A stretch of DNA of 64,000 nt. Source: Paenibacillus dokdonensis. GTDB taxonomy: Bacteria > Bacillota > Bacilli > Paenibacillales > Paenibacillaceae. The DNA is taken from NCBI RefSeq assembly GCF_004916975.1, contig NZ_STGQ01000003.1:62001-126000 (forward strand), in the 5' to 3' direction. The position numbers and the translations under genes were made by a program. Within the stretch, counting starts at the first letter, position 1; each line of letters begins with the position of its first letter. Under the pieces are notes generated by a model. The model saw only the letters and a list, made by a program, of their open reading frames with translations, had not been told where the DNA came from and did not search any database. This document shows positions 16,980 to 26,714 of this stretch, piece after piece.

Positions 16980-18071
16980 TCAGCTGCCAGAAGGCTGTTT
17001 ACGGGCCATCGCTTTAAAGATAGCTTTTAACAGCGGAGGCACCGCCAGAAATATAAACAGTGTCCGGAACAGCTGATAGCATATCACGACGGATAAATCC
17101 GCCCCCGCTTCTTTGGCGATGATTCCCATCTGATCCATACCACCGGGGGCCAGACCCAAAAAGGCGGTTACCATGGAAACGGTGTGGAGCTTGGTAAGCA
17201 GCAGGCTGAGACCGATGGAGCATAAGATCAGCAAAACTCCACTGAAAATCGCCAGTACGATAATCCGCAGTTTTTTCCCCAGCTGCTCAGGTCTCAGCAG
17301 CATCCCTACGTATATACCGATCACCAGCTGTGAGGCGTTCAAAAATACGGTTGGCAAAGCATGCCCCGTATAGCCGGATAAGTTAAGGAGAACGGTCGCA
17401 ATCATGGGCCCGAGCAGATAAGCTGTAGGGAACTTGAAACGCTGCCCCACGATAGCAAAGAGAGTGCAGAGAACCGCAAACACAATAATGTGGGGAAACA
17501 GTCCCTCCCAGCTTGCAGCCGCACCACTGTGCACAGCCCCTTCGACCGCTTGGGCGCCTGCACCCTCAAACAAGGGACTGAAAACAAGCAGCGGTACAAA
17601 GAAGATGATCATCATCAATCGTGAAACCTGCAAAAAGGTCACAACAGTAATATCAATGCCTTTGATCTCTTCAGCCAGCGGTATCATTTGAGTCAATCCA
17701 CCGGGGATGCTTCCCATGAGTACTGTTGGAAACGGGACCCCTGACAGCAGCGATACCAACGAGGCAATCATCAAACTGCATAACAGCAGAAGGACCGTCA
17801 GCAGAATCATGGACGGCAGCTGCCGTCCAATTTGCTGCAGCGTCGCCAGCGTAAAAGATAGTCCGACCGTATAACCGATAATAACCATCCCTGCATTACG
17901 GAGAACTGGCGGCCACAACGGCTTAACCCGCTTGAATGACTTCGAGGTGATCAAGGTGCATATCATAGGCCCAAGCAGCCATGGGATCGGCATATGAATC
18001 CATTGAAAAATAGTTGCGCCGATGATGCCGCAGAATAGCGTATAGATAAGTCGGACCGCTTTACTGGACAT
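16980..18071 (-). CDS. AbrB-family membrane protein (PF05145; ammonia-monooxygenase-like)
   Basis: A 363-residue membrane protein built of two similar halves, each with IPWLLGPM/FPTAYLLGPMIATVLL-type repeats and the glycine motifs SIPGGLTQM and LAPGGMDQM. This is the duplicated AbrB membrane domain, not the DNA-binding AbrB. Family members are poorly characterised and may be transporters. The start overlaps the upstream hydrolase gene by 11 bases, so they are coupled. The pair is divergent from a TetR regulator, suggesting a small-molecule response such as detoxification plus export. Confidence 0.82.
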   Translation of the reverse strand: MSSKAVRLIYTLFCGIIGATIFQWIHMPIPWLLGPMICTLITSKSFKRVKPLWPPVLRNAGMVIIGYTVGLSFTLATLQQIGRQLPSMILLTVLLLLCSLMIASLVSLLSGVPFPTVLMGSIPGGLTQMIPLAEEIKGIDITVVTFLQVSRLMMIIFFVPLLVFSPLFEGAGAQAVEGAVHSGAAASWEGLFPHIIVFAVLCTLFAIVGQRFKFPTAYLLGPMIATVLLNLSGYTGHALPTVFLNASQLVIGIYVGMLLRPEQLGKKLRIIVLAIFSGVLLILCSIGLSLLLTKLHTVSMVTAFLGLAPGGMDQMGIIAKEAGADLSVVICYQLFRTLFIFLAVPPLLKAIFKAMARKQPSGS

Positions 18072-18798
18072 CCGCCGTCAGCTCATCAATCCGTTTCTGG
18101 ATATCGCCTCTGAAGACACCGCCATGATAACAAATAATCGCTTCAATATCATAATCCTTGAATTTACGGACGGACTTCAGTGCCAGATTCATATCCGGCG
18201 TAACCGGCGGATTCGGTCCGCAAAGCTCACCGTTATTGACAGTTAACGCGTCACCGGCAATAAGCGTTTTGCTGTTTGCATGATATAAACTGATATGTCC
18301 GGGCGTATGTCCCGGTGTATGAATGACGGTTAGCCCGACGCCAAGCGGAAGTATATCCCCATCAGCAACGATGCGGGTAACCTGGGCAGGCGACTCTTTG
18401 GAAAAGGCGCGTTCAAATTCCGTGTATTCTTTTTCCGTCAGCGACTTCCGGAGCATATCGACTACCTGCGGACGCAGCTTGATAAACGGAAGCTCCCCAT
18501 CGATATAGGGCTGATCGTCTATGTGGGCATACACCTCCAGAGTTTCGCGGCTCTCAGCCAAAAATTGCGGAAGGCTTCCCACATGATCAACATCCTGATG
18601 CGTCAATATAATGGATTCTGGCTCCAGAGCTGTATAACCAGCCTGCTGCACCAACTCCTTGATAGCTCCGTATTGACCTGGCATCCCCGTATCCACCAGT
18701 ACCCAACTATCCTTGCTGCCGATCACCACCGGATGCAGCACCATACCGGAGCCCGGGACGGACAAGTCCAGCATTTTCAGTTCTTGAGATATTTTCAT
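18061..18798 (-). CDS. metallo-beta-lactamase-fold hydrolase
   Basis: A 245-residue cytosolic protein with metal-binding motifs THQDVDHVG, HTPGHTPGH, AGDALT and a late His in ICYHGG. This is the glyoxalase-II/lactonase-like branch. The ATG at 18798 fits the fold; the ORF extends 9 bases more to a TTG. The strong AAGGAGGTGA ribosome site lies 25 bases upstream, separated by a perfect hairpin and a five-codon reading frame whose stop overlaps this ATG (see separate entry). It is co-expressed with the AbrB-family membrane gene and probably repressed by the divergent TetR protein. Confidence 0.82.
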   Translation of the reverse strand: MKISQELKMLDLSVPGSGMVLHPVVIGSKDSWVLVDTGMPGQYGAIKELVQQAGYTALEPESIILTHQDVDHVGSLPQFLAESRETLEVYAHIDDQPYIDGELPFIKLRPQVVDMLRKSLTEKEYTEFERAFSKESPAQVTRIVADGDILPLGVGLTVIHTPGHTPGHISLYHANSKTLIAGDALTVNNGELCGPNPPVTPDMNLALKSVRKFKDYDIEAIICYHGGVFRGDIQKRIDELTADVQ

Positions 18799-18833
18799 AT
18801 ATTCCAAAGCATGACGCTTTGGTTCACCTCCTT
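18795..18833 (-). promoter_or_regulatory. ribosome site, hairpin and five-codon leader before the MBL gene
   Basis: AAGGAGGTGA (18833-18824) is followed by the inverted repeat CCAAAGC-GTCAT-GCTTTGG (18822-18804), which contains an ATG at 18812. That ATG reads MLWNI and stops with a TGA overlapping the real ATG at 18798. Either the folded hairpin brings ribosome site and start together, or the leader peptide feeds reinitiation. Confidence 0.5.
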
Positions 18834-18887
18834 GTTTTTCGAAAAACCAGCAAGTTCATTATATGACTCGCGGGTTCTTAACGTCAA
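18834..18887 (-). promoter_or_regulatory. promoter of the MBL-AbrB operon with TetR-type palindrome
   Basis: TTGACG (18887-18882), 18-base spacer and TATAAT (18863-18858) drive the minus strand. Just downstream is the perfect 14-base palindrome GTTTTTCGAAAAAC (18847-18834), a likely operator for the divergent TetR protein. Confidence 0.7.
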
Positions 18888-18946
18888 TCCCAACCATTGA
18901 CCTGTCCCATGCCGTCATGTCAAAATACAAGGTGAGGTGGACGTCC

Positions 18947-19819
18947 ATGGAAACATTGAAACGACAGCAAATAGTGAACACAGCAATGGAAATATTCAAA
19001 GAAAAAGGATATGTTGCGGCTTCGATGAAGGAAATTGCCGAAGCCTGCGGTATGGCAAAAGGAAGCATATATAAGCTGTTTCCTTCAAAAGAAGAGCTCT
19101 TCACCGCCGTTTTTGTGGCATGTCATCAGACGATGTTCACCCGTGCAAGAGAACTGGATTTCGAACAGCAATCTCCACCCAAAGAGAGGCTGCGGCGGAA
19201 GATTGAATTCCAACTGCAGTACATGCTTGAAAACTACTACTTTACGAGTGAATTTAAAGAGCTACCGGTCAAGGATAATGAGCATTTCATCGCCGCCTGG
19301 AAAAAGAAGAGAGTAACCCTTCTTCAACTGCACCGCGACTTTTTTTATGAAGCATATGGAGAAAAGATCGAGACTTATATATGGGATATTGTCATTATTT
19401 TCAGAGGAATGCTGAGAGAGTATCTGTCCTACGCTATTCAAAAGGTGATTTCACTGCCGATGGCTGAACTCTCCGGTTTTATCGAGGAGCGGATGGATGC
19501 AGTCGTGCGTGATATCGTTGAAAATAAACCAACGCCCGTGATGAACCAAAAGAACGTCTATTTTAACGAACTGAATCCGGTCGACCCTCATACGCGGGTG
19601 GCAACCATTCAAAGCTTTCTGGATTCCCTGGAGGAACAAATCGGTGATCTACCCATGGCGGAGCATTTGCAAAAGGAGCTAATAGATGTAATCCGTATGC
19701 TCCGGGAGGAACTGATGCAGATGAATCCAAACCAGACGCTGCTCCGCGTCTATGCCTCCTATCTCGAAAACAGTCCTGTACTTGGCCCTTATGCCAGACA
19801 GCTCCGATATATGATATAG
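18947..19819 (+). CDS. TetR/AcrR-family transcriptional regulator
   Basis: A 290-residue regulator. The N-terminal TetR helix-turn-helix covers about residues 8-54, with AEACGMAKGSIYKLFPSKEEL as recognition region. The long C-terminal helical ligand domain is larger than the family average of about 200 residues. The start is ATG 18947 with GAGGTGG 6 bases upstream; a longer frame from 18863 has no ribosome site. It is divergent from the MBL-AbrB operon and probably represses it. Confidence 0.87.
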   Translation: METLKRQQIVNTAMEIFKEKGYVAASMKEIAEACGMAKGSIYKLFPSKEELFTAVFVACHQTMFTRARELDFEQQSPPKERLRRKIEFQLQYMLENYYFTSEFKELPVKDNEHFIAAWKKKRVTLLQLHRDFFYEAYGEKIETYIWDIVIIFRGMLREYLSYAIQKVISLPMAELSGFIEERMDAVVRDIVENKPTPVMNQKNVYFNELNPVDPHTRVATIQSFLDSLEEQIGDLPMAEHLQKELIDVIRMLREELMQMNPNQTLLRVYASYLENSPVLGPYARQLRYMI

Positions 19820-19853
19820 AAGTCTGGCTGAAGCAAGAAGCCGGTGGATATAC

Positions 19854-19903
19854 AAATGACCCGAGAGGAAGCACCTGCTTTCAAGTGTCTCTTCGGGTCA
19901 TTT
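19854..19903. terminator. bidirectional terminator
   Basis: An 11-base stem AAATGACCCGA/TCGGGTCATTT followed by T, between the convergent TetR and LacI genes. Confidence 0.9.
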
Positions 19904-19904
19904 T

Positions 19905-20897
19905 TTAGTTTGGACGGGATATGCTCCTTTTGGTTTCTGTTCCGACGGAACCTCCCCTTACAAGGGTGACATAGATACGCTCATGATCCACTTTTTCGCC
20001 GGATATGATTTTGATCAGCTGTTCCGACGCGAGCGCCCCCCATTTTCGCTTGGAATAATCAATGGTGGCCAGCCGTGGCTGCATGTAACGGGTAAGCTCG
20101 ATATTATCAAAGCCGATCAGATGAACATGCTCACCTATCTTGAATTCGGTATCGGCAATCCGGTTGCAAAGACCGATCGCCATCTCATCATTAAGACAGA
20201 ACACAGCTACCGGCTCCGTGTATTCCTGCATGATCTGCTCCGCTGCCTTTTCACCGCCGCTCTTCTTGAAATCCCCTTGGATTTCAATCCAATCCACGTC
20301 CTCGGCCCGGTCCGCTACCATCTTCACAGCTTTCATCCGCTGCGTCGAGTCATACGATCCCTCAGGCCCGGAAACAACATAAATTTTCTTATGACCCTGC
20401 TCAACCAGATACTCTGTAGCCAATGTTGCCCCGGCTTTGTTATCCAGCAGCACCTGATTAATATTCGGGTGTTCCAGTTCCCTGTCCAATACGACGATTT
20501 TATGATTGCGTTCCGCATATTTAAGAAGCTCTTCACTGGAAAATGTATGGTCCAGGATCACTGCGCCATCGATCATACGCTCCGGCAGCATCCGGTGGGA
20601 CTGCTTGCCGCTGCACACGATCAGGTCATAACCTTGTGAATTGCAAACCTCCTTCATCCCATCCAGCAGTTCTCCGTATACATCACCTTTAAAATCGGTC
20701 AGGAACACACCCAGGATTCTGGATTCCCTCTTTTTTAATGTTCTTGCAGCCGCGTTGGGCACGTAGTTCAATTCTCTGGCGATGGCCAGTATTCTCGAGC
20801 TTGTCTCATCCGTTACCTTGCTGCTTCCGTTAAGCGCATAAGATACCGTTGAAATTGAAACCCCGGCTTTTTTGGCGATATCTTTTATACTTACCAC
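19905..20897 (-). CDS. LacI-family transcriptional regulator of the beta-glucan locus
   Basis: A 330-residue repressor. The N-terminal LacI headpiece is IKDIAKKAGVSISTVSYALN with hinge LNYVPNAAARTLKK, followed by a periplasmic-binding-like sensor domain (FCLNDEMAIGL, VHLIGFDN). The start is GTG 20897, with AAGGAG 9 bases upstream. It lies just after the GH94 gene but behind that gene's terminator, so it likely has its own promoter. It probably controls the GH94-GH3-transporter genes; palindromes with GAAACGTTTC cores upstream of the transporter operon are candidate targets. Confidence 0.9.
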   Translation of the reverse strand: MVSIKDIAKKAGVSISTVSYALNGSSKVTDETSSRILAIARELNYVPNAAARTLKKRESRILGVFLTDFKGDVYGELLDGMKEVCNSQGYDLIVCSGKQSHRMLPERMIDGAVILDHTFSSEELLKYAERNHKIVVLDRELEHPNINQVLLDNKAGATLATEYLVEQGHKKIYVVSGPEGSYDSTQRMKAVKMVADRAEDVDWIEIQGDFKKSGGEKAAEQIMQEYTEPVAVFCLNDEMAIGLCNRIADTEFKIGEHVHLIGFDNIELTRYMQPRLATIDYSKRKWGALASEQLIKIISGEKVDHERIYVTLVRGGSVGTETKRSISRPN

Positions 20898-20974
20898 TGG
20901 TCCTCGCTCCTTACTTTGGTTAACCCCATTCTTATTTCGTTCACATGACGGTAATCTATAAACCTATGGAAAAT

Positions 20975-20994
20975 GGCGATCCCTAAAGATCGCC
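20975..20994 (-). terminator. terminator of the GH94 gene
   Basis: GGCGATC/GATCGCC stem, 6-base loop, followed on the minus strand by ATTTTCC. The T run is short, so efficiency may be moderate. Confidence 0.7.
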
Positions 20995-21000
20995 TTAAAA

Positions 21001-24000
21001 TTACATAAAAATGTCAATTACATTATGTTCATCGTTCATCGCTGCTTCAAAGGCTGCTCTTGAAATGCGTGCTCCGCCCTCACGGTAAGGGTTGGATATT
21101 CTCTCGGTATTCAGTGACTTTCCATTCAAGACGACCTTGCTGACAGGAGCGCCGGTCATATGATAGATAAAGGTTACGTTCACTCCGTCATATTGGAAAT
21201 CAAAATGCATACCATCCAAGGAAGCAGGCAGCACAGGGTCTACCACTAGCCCTTCATGGTCCTGCCGTATTCCAAGTGCGTTAGAAATCAGCTGATTCAT
21301 GTAGATCCCCGGTCCGCTGGAATAGATTCTCCAGCCGCCCTTTACCGGAACCTTGCCGCTGCGAAGCTCATCAAAATTCGTCTGAGCATCATAACGTGTA
21401 TTAAACTTGCCGTCAGAGCTGCTGAAGTAAGAATTGCTTTGACGAATTTCAGCATTCGGAACCACATCACGAATACCTACCGGGTTAATAACGTTTAGCC
21501 CGTTCCATACATCATCAGCATGTCCCAGCTTCGCCATGGCTTCCACAAACCGGATGTGGGCATGCACATATTGAAGCCCTACTTCACGTCCGAAGTTTGC
21601 AGCCTGCTCCGCCCGTTTGAAATGCGTACTGACTCCACCTGCATATTGGGCAGGACGGTTCATCAAGCGTACGCCATCAGGGAAGAACATCTTTTCCTTG
21701 ATCAGATCATAATGCGCCTTTGCACGCTCCGGATCCAGAAGCTCTGCGATCATACTCCGTGTCATCGGGAGCAAACGGTACTGAATACCGGTTTCGGTAT
21801 CTGTCGGATGCAGCATCAGTTTGGTTGAATCCGGATCTTCCATGTAAAGGAAACCAGGAATGACTTCTGTCTGCAGCATGTACTGGTTATAATCGTGTTT
21901 GATTCCGGAAGCCATTTCCTGAAGCTCTGCCGCAAGCGCCGGCTCTTCAGGAAGCAATGCTGCTGCAAGCTGGGTTAATGTCTGGTACGTCAATGCAACC
22001 GTCCAGCTGCTGACCATATACTTCTTGAGCTGGGCGTTCGCAGGCTGGAGTGTATCATCCCAATCTCCATCTCCGTAAGAAGACAAGTAAGTGTCATGCA
22101 GGAAATGACTCCGAATATAACCGATTTCCTTATTCACATGCTCCAAGACCGTATAGGTTAGATCCGTAAACTGGAAGCTCCCCTTCATGGTATAGGAAAC
22201 CTTTTCCTTCAAAATACTGTAATCCTGTGTGGCCGTCAAATAATCACTAAGCACCTTTAGCGGCCATACGATAATATCTCCATGGCTTTCTTCCTGCTGG
22301 ACAGGGGCGTAACGGTCAAACATAAACCACTGCGGCCAGTTTCCATCATCTTCATACTGATGGGTATAGACTGTAAGCAGAATATCGCGGACTTGTTCGA
22401 ATTTTTGCGTTGCCATGAAATATTCGGTAGGACCCTGGCATACATCCCGGGTTCCCCAAGCCGCTCCGCCATACTGTTCAAGACCATGCGGAACCGAATA
22501 ATGGACAAGCATATTATGCGTATACCACCAGGCCAGCGCATTAACTTTAAATAAATCATCTTCTTCTGATCCATCTGCGCCGGTAAGATGGAATCCGTTC
22601 ATAACCTGCTTATAAAAATCATGATATTTTACAATCTCTTCTTCTATATTCTTGGTAGACGACGGAAGTTCCTCTCCATCAAGCAATCCTTGAACCGTAA
22701 GTGTCCATTCCCGGGTAGAATCGATCTTCATGGTCACCAGGGACCCGCAGCCGGCTTGGACCCCATCAGCAAGCACGGTTTCATCACCGATTTCAACGCC
22801 TGCACCCTCAACCCACATCCGGTATTGCAGATCCGGATAGGCTTCCATGCGGATTTCATCCTGCCCGCCGTAGAAAGTAAGCATGCCGTTATCATTCGTC
22901 ATGCGAACCGGCTTCTCATATTCATTCACTTCCATCGTGACCTGGTTGGTCACCAGGAAGCGGTAGGCTTTGCCACTTTCGGAACGCACATTCAGACGAA
23001 CCTCTGGCGTATCCACAGTCGTAAAGTTTGTAATGATCAGCATGTCGTCACTCGTTTTGTAATACCAGCGCACATAGTTAAAGCCGATTTCAAACAAGGA
23101 TGGCATCGTGAGCAGCTGGTATTGACCATCCAATTCCACGTAAATCCGCTGTCCTGCGATCTTGGGAATGTTAAGGGCACTGCGGGCATTACTCATCATT
23201 TTATTGAAATTCGTGTTACCCACAACAAGATGCGAGTTGAAAATACCATACATATATGAAGTGGTGGTAACTACCTTGGCCCCCAGCTGCACATTGTTTC
23301 CGCTCATCAGGATATGTCCATGTGGACGCTCAACGAGCATTTCCTTTTCCTTCAAAACGATATGCTCGTAGGAATCCGTAAAGAAAGCGATCAATTGCCC
23401 GTCTTCACGCTCTTCCTGATGTCTTGTATCGCTCGGGAAACGCGAATTCACTTCTTCTTCCGTCATGGAAAGCGTCTGCAGTGGCTCACCTATAACTTTT
23501 TTGAGACTAATCGGAGATAGCTTTTGCATGGGTTGTTTCATATCTTCAGCCTGATAGGCATCCCAGGCTTGCTGCACTTCATCCTTGAATTCCAGTTCCG
23601 TCACTGCAGAAGCGTGGTCTGCTTTCACAAGGCCATAGAATACAAAGCGGGCTTCACCATTCAGCGAAACCAGCTCTGACTGGAGCGCCGTGTAGGCAAA
23701 TTCATATTGGTAAATTTCATTGGCAAGCCCAGTTTGACTCAGGCATGACGGTATATTCGTTTCTTTGTAAGACAGTCCGAAAAATTGAAAACCATCGGTT
23801 GAATAACCTGCCGTTCGAGTCAGAGAACCTTGCTGTATATAAGGAAACGTCCCGCCTTGCGGCTGATTCTGTCTCGAACAAACCACATAGCCATGATCCT
23901 CATCCTCGAAAACAGAATGATCGATATACTGGGATAAGTACGCCTCATTGCTGCGCACAGCTCCGACATCCGCATTGCCGATATCCTGCCCGTAAATGAT

Positions 24001-24360
24001 GTCGATCTTCACATTTTCACCCTGAGTAACAACATCCCAGAACCATACACCCTGAGCTGATAAGGCAAAGGTCACACGGTATTGAACACCTTCAGCAGTC
24101 CCTTCCCATACCATCCGGTTCCCCCCGGTGCTAACCGTACTTCGGGAATGGAGTCCAAGCAGCGGGTAAAAGGAGATGCCCGATTCGTTATGAATACGCA
24201 GGTATAAGTTATTCAAAGACCCTTCAAGAGGGCTTGTCATCAGTTGATTGATCATCGTCCGGCCGCTAACGGCCTGATACAAATCTCCGCTTTTCCAAAA
24301 TGTAAAGCACAGATCACCCGCTTGAATGTTAAGCTTAGAATTCGTCATGGTGGCTGTCAT
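21001..24360 (-). CDS. GH94-family beta-glucan phosphorylase, probably 1,2-beta-oligoglucan phosphorylase
   Basis: An 1119-residue protein without signal peptide. The N-terminal half is beta-rich; the C-terminal half is an (alpha/alpha)6 barrel with GGAAWGTRDVCQGPTEYF (Asp about 639, candidate catalytic acid), GDGDWDDTLQP and YVHAHIRFVEAMAKLG. About 1100 residues is far longer than cellobiose phosphorylase (about 800) but close to the sophoro-oligosaccharide phosphorylases of GH94. Those cleave beta-1,2-glucans with phosphate, releasing glucose-1-phosphate. The LacI-GH94-GH3 order is known from the Listeria innocua beta-1,2-glucan cluster. The ATG has AGGAGG about 11 bases upstream. Cellodextrin or laminari-oligosaccharide phosphorolysis remains possible. 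Confidence 0.75.
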   Translation of the reverse strand: MTATMTNSKLNIQAGDLCFTFWKSGDLYQAVSGRTMINQLMTSPLEGSLNNLYLRIHNESGISFYPLLGLHSRSTVSTGGNRMVWEGTAEGVQYRVTFALSAQGVWFWDVVTQGENVKIDIIYGQDIGNADVGAVRSNEAYLSQYIDHSVFEDEDHGYVVCSRQNQPQGGTFPYIQQGSLTRTAGYSTDGFQFFGLSYKETNIPSCLSQTGLANEIYQYEFAYTALQSELVSLNGEARFVFYGLVKADHASAVTELEFKDEVQQAWDAYQAEDMKQPMQKLSPISLKKVIGEPLQTLSMTEEEVNSRFPSDTRHQEEREDGQLIAFFTDSYEHIVLKEKEMLVERPHGHILMSGNNVQLGAKVVTTTSYMYGIFNSHLVVGNTNFNKMMSNARSALNIPKIAGQRIYVELDGQYQLLTMPSLFEIGFNYVRWYYKTSDDMLIITNFTTVDTPEVRLNVRSESGKAYRFLVTNQVTMEVNEYEKPVRMTNDNGMLTFYGGQDEIRMEAYPDLQYRMWVEGAGVEIGDETVLADGVQAGCGSLVTMKIDSTREWTLTVQGLLDGEELPSSTKNIEEEIVKYHDFYKQVMNGFHLTGADGSEEDDLFKVNALAWWYTHNMLVHYSVPHGLEQYGGAAWGTRDVCQGPTEYFMATQKFEQVRDILLTVYTHQYEDDGNWPQWFMFDRYAPVQQEESHGDIIVWPLKVLSDYLTATQDYSILKEKVSYTMKGSFQFTDLTYTVLEHVNKEIGYIRSHFLHDTYLSSYGDGDWDDTLQPANAQLKKYMVSSWTVALTYQTLTQLAAALLPEEPALAAELQEMASGIKHDYNQYMLQTEVIPGFLYMEDPDSTKLMLHPTDTETGIQYRLLPMTRSMIAELLDPERAKAHYDLIKEKMFFPDGVRLMNRPAQYAGGVSTHFKRAEQAANFGREVGLQYVHAHIRFVEAMAKLGHADDVWNGLNVINPVGIRDVVPNAEIRQSNSYFSSSDGKFNTRYDAQTNFDELRSGKVPVKGGWRIYSSGPGIYMNQLISNALGIRQDHEGLVVDPVLPASLDGMHFDFQYDGVNVTFIYHMTGAPVSKVVLNGKSLNTERISNPYREGGARISRAAFEAAMNDEHNVIDIFM

Positions 24361-24508
24361 GTATGTTTATTCCTCCTATCCTGTTAAACAAGCCGGCAGA
24401 AGACGGCTGTTTTTCAAGGCAGCTATTCTTTATTTACAGTATGTGATGACTCCGGCAAGAAAAGGAGCCATTCCGGAATCTGTATTCGATGAATTTCCAT
24501 AACTAAAC

Positions 24509-26671
24509 TCAGATCAATTTAAAAGATTGCTCCAAGCTGTCGCGGCTATTAGGTCCGACAAATACCTGGAATGTTCCCGGATCACTGCTAAAGCTGAGAT
24601 CAGAGTGATGGTACCGGAGCTGTTCTTCTGTTAATGTAAAGGTCGCAGTGCTGCTTTCTCCCGGCGCTAGTGCCAGCTTCTCAAAACCTTTAAGCTCGCG
24701 CATCGCACGTACAACTTCACCCGCGATATCACGGATATACAACTGCACGGTCTCCACTCCCGCTCTGTCCCCTGTGTTCGTCACCTTGACTTGAACCGTC
24801 AGCGGATCTCCGGCCTTCATTTCCTGGCTCGATATCGTCAAATCACTGTAATCGAAGCTCGTATATGAAAGCCCGAATCCAAACGGAAGCAGAGGATCAT
24901 TCGGACTGTCTATATATTTGGAAACGTAGCGTTCCTCCGTTTTCTGAGGATCCAGCGGACGGCCTGTGTTGAAATGGTTGTAGTAAACTGGAACCTGGCC
25001 TATCGATTGCGGGAAGGACATGGTCAAACGAGCGGAAGGATTCACATGGCCAATCAGAATATCTGCGACTGCAGCCCCGCCCTCACTGCCCGGGAACCAC
25101 GCTTCCAGTACTGCGTCCGCCTCTTCGAAAATACCATTCAGGTCGAGTGGACGGCCGTTAAAAATAACAGCTGCCAGCGGCTTGCCCAGTGTTTTCAACT
25201 GTTTCACGAGCTCAAGCTGCGCCTCTGGGAGACGGATGTTCGTTCGAGAGCCCCCCTCACCGCTCATTGCTGAATCTTCACCTAATGCCAACACAATAAT
25301 ATCAGCGTTTCGCGCTGTTTCCAGTGCTGCTTCAATCTGTTGCTGTGTAATGCTGTCGATGCCAGAACCTTCGGCAATGCTGAGCTTTCCTCCGGACAGA
25401 CGCTCTTTCAGCGATTTGCCAAGCTGAACTGCATCTTCCTTCGCTCCGACGCAGGACCACCAGCCCAGAATGTCATCGCTTTGAGCAAAAGGACCGATTA
25501 AAGCCACGTTTGCATCGGTTTGAAGCGGCAGGAGGCCATTGTTTTTAAGCAGAACGCTGGACTTGGCTGCAAGTTCATAAGAAACGTTTCGATGCTCAGC
25601 GCAGAAAATAACCTCGCGTTCTCTTTCAGGGTCTGCTGCACGCAGCGGATTTTCGAAGAGTCCGAGTTTTTCCTTCAAACGCAGAATACGCAGTACAGCT
25701 TCGTCAATCAGCGCTTCATCCACCCGGCCGTTCTCAATCAGCTTCGGTAGATGCTGAACATAACAAGGCGTCATCATTTCGATATCCACACCCGCACGGA
25801 TAGCCCGGTAAGCTGCTTCGCAATCATCTTCAGCCGCTCCATGCGCGACCATTTCACGAATCGAAGCCCAGTCAGATATGAGCACCCCATCAAATCCCCA
25901 CTCGTCACGCAGAATTCCGCGCATGAGCTTTTCATTGCCTGTAGCCGGAATACCGTCGACTGTATTAAAGGATGTCATGACCATTTCACAGCCTTCCTCG
26001 AGCGCTGCTTTATAGGCCGGCAAATAATATTCGCGCAAATTCCGTTCAGACATATTAACTGTATTGTAATCGCGTCCGCCTTCCGGAGCACCATACGCCG
26101 CAAAATGCTTCACGCAAGCAGCAAGACGATCAGGTTCCTCCTTCAGATGATCTCCCTGGTAGCCGCGGACGAATGCCCGTGCAAACAGGCTGTTCAGATA
26201 TGGATCTTCTCCTGTTGTTTCCATGACTCTTCCCCAGCGCGGATCACGAACCAGATCCACCATCGGTGCGAATGTTACATGAATACCGGATACGGCAGAT
26301 TCTCTTGCGGCAATTTCTGCGCTTTTCTCAGCCAGTTCCGTATCCCAGGAGCAACCAATCGCCAGCGGAATTGGAAAAATGGTCTTGAATCCATGCACTA
26401 CATCCGCCATGAACAGGAGCGGAATGCCTAGACGGCTATTGCTTAGATATGAATTTTGTACATCTATAATGGCCTGCGCACCCGAAAGACCGAGCACGGA
26501 ACCGCTGGCTGTTACCATCGATTCGGTAATTCCCATTTCTTCCATCGGGCCCGTCACTTGTCCTTCGTTGTCCGTGCCTTCATGAAAATGGGCGGTAAGC
26601 TGCAGCAATTGGGCAATCTTTTCTTCAAGTGTCATTTGTTTTACAAGGCCTTGTAATTGCTGAATATCCAT
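24509..26671 (-). CDS. GH3 beta-glucosidase, cytosolic
   Basis: A 720-residue GH3 enzyme. The (beta/alpha)8 domain has DLVRDPRWGRVMETTGEDPY, KHFAAYGAPEGGRDYN and the nucleophile region GVLISDW (Asp about 267). The second domain has LALGEDSAMSGEGGSR, and a C-terminal fibronectin-III-like domain (about 600-720) follows. No signal peptide, so it acts on imported sugar. The start is ATG 26671 with GGAGGGG 6 bases upstream; the longer GTG reading covers that ribosome site. Beside GH94 it probably removes glucose from sophorose or short beta-glucans that the phosphorylase leaves. Confidence 0.92.
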   Translation of the reverse strand: MDIQQLQGLVKQMTLEEKIAQLLQLTAHFHEGTDNEGQVTGPMEEMGITESMVTASGSVLGLSGAQAIIDVQNSYLSNSRLGIPLLFMADVVHGFKTIFPIPLAIGCSWDTELAEKSAEIAARESAVSGIHVTFAPMVDLVRDPRWGRVMETTGEDPYLNSLFARAFVRGYQGDHLKEEPDRLAACVKHFAAYGAPEGGRDYNTVNMSERNLREYYLPAYKAALEEGCEMVMTSFNTVDGIPATGNEKLMRGILRDEWGFDGVLISDWASIREMVAHGAAEDDCEAAYRAIRAGVDIEMMTPCYVQHLPKLIENGRVDEALIDEAVLRILRLKEKLGLFENPLRAADPEREREVIFCAEHRNVSYELAAKSSVLLKNNGLLPLQTDANVALIGPFAQSDDILGWWSCVGAKEDAVQLGKSLKERLSGGKLSIAEGSGIDSITQQQIEAALETARNADIIVLALGEDSAMSGEGGSRTNIRLPEAQLELVKQLKTLGKPLAAVIFNGRPLDLNGIFEEADAVLEAWFPGSEGGAAVADILIGHVNPSARLTMSFPQSIGQVPVYYNHFNTGRPLDPQKTEERYVSKYIDSPNDPLLPFGFGLSYTSFDYSDLTISSQEMKAGDPLTVQVKVTNTGDRAGVETVQLYIRDIAGEVVRAMRELKGFEKLALAPGESSTATFTLTEEQLRYHHSDLSFSSDPGTFQVFVGPNSRDSLEQSFKLI

Positions 26672-26706
26672 ACAGTTCCCCTCCACTACCTGCTTAAAAT
26701 TAATTG

Positions 26707-26714
26707 AACCGGTT
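26707..26714. promoter_or_regulatory. candidate LacI-type operator before GH3
   Basis: AACCGGTT, a perfect 8-base palindrome with a central CG-containing core as in LacI-family operators, about 35 bases before the GH3 start. Short, so chance occurrence is possible. Confidence 0.3.
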
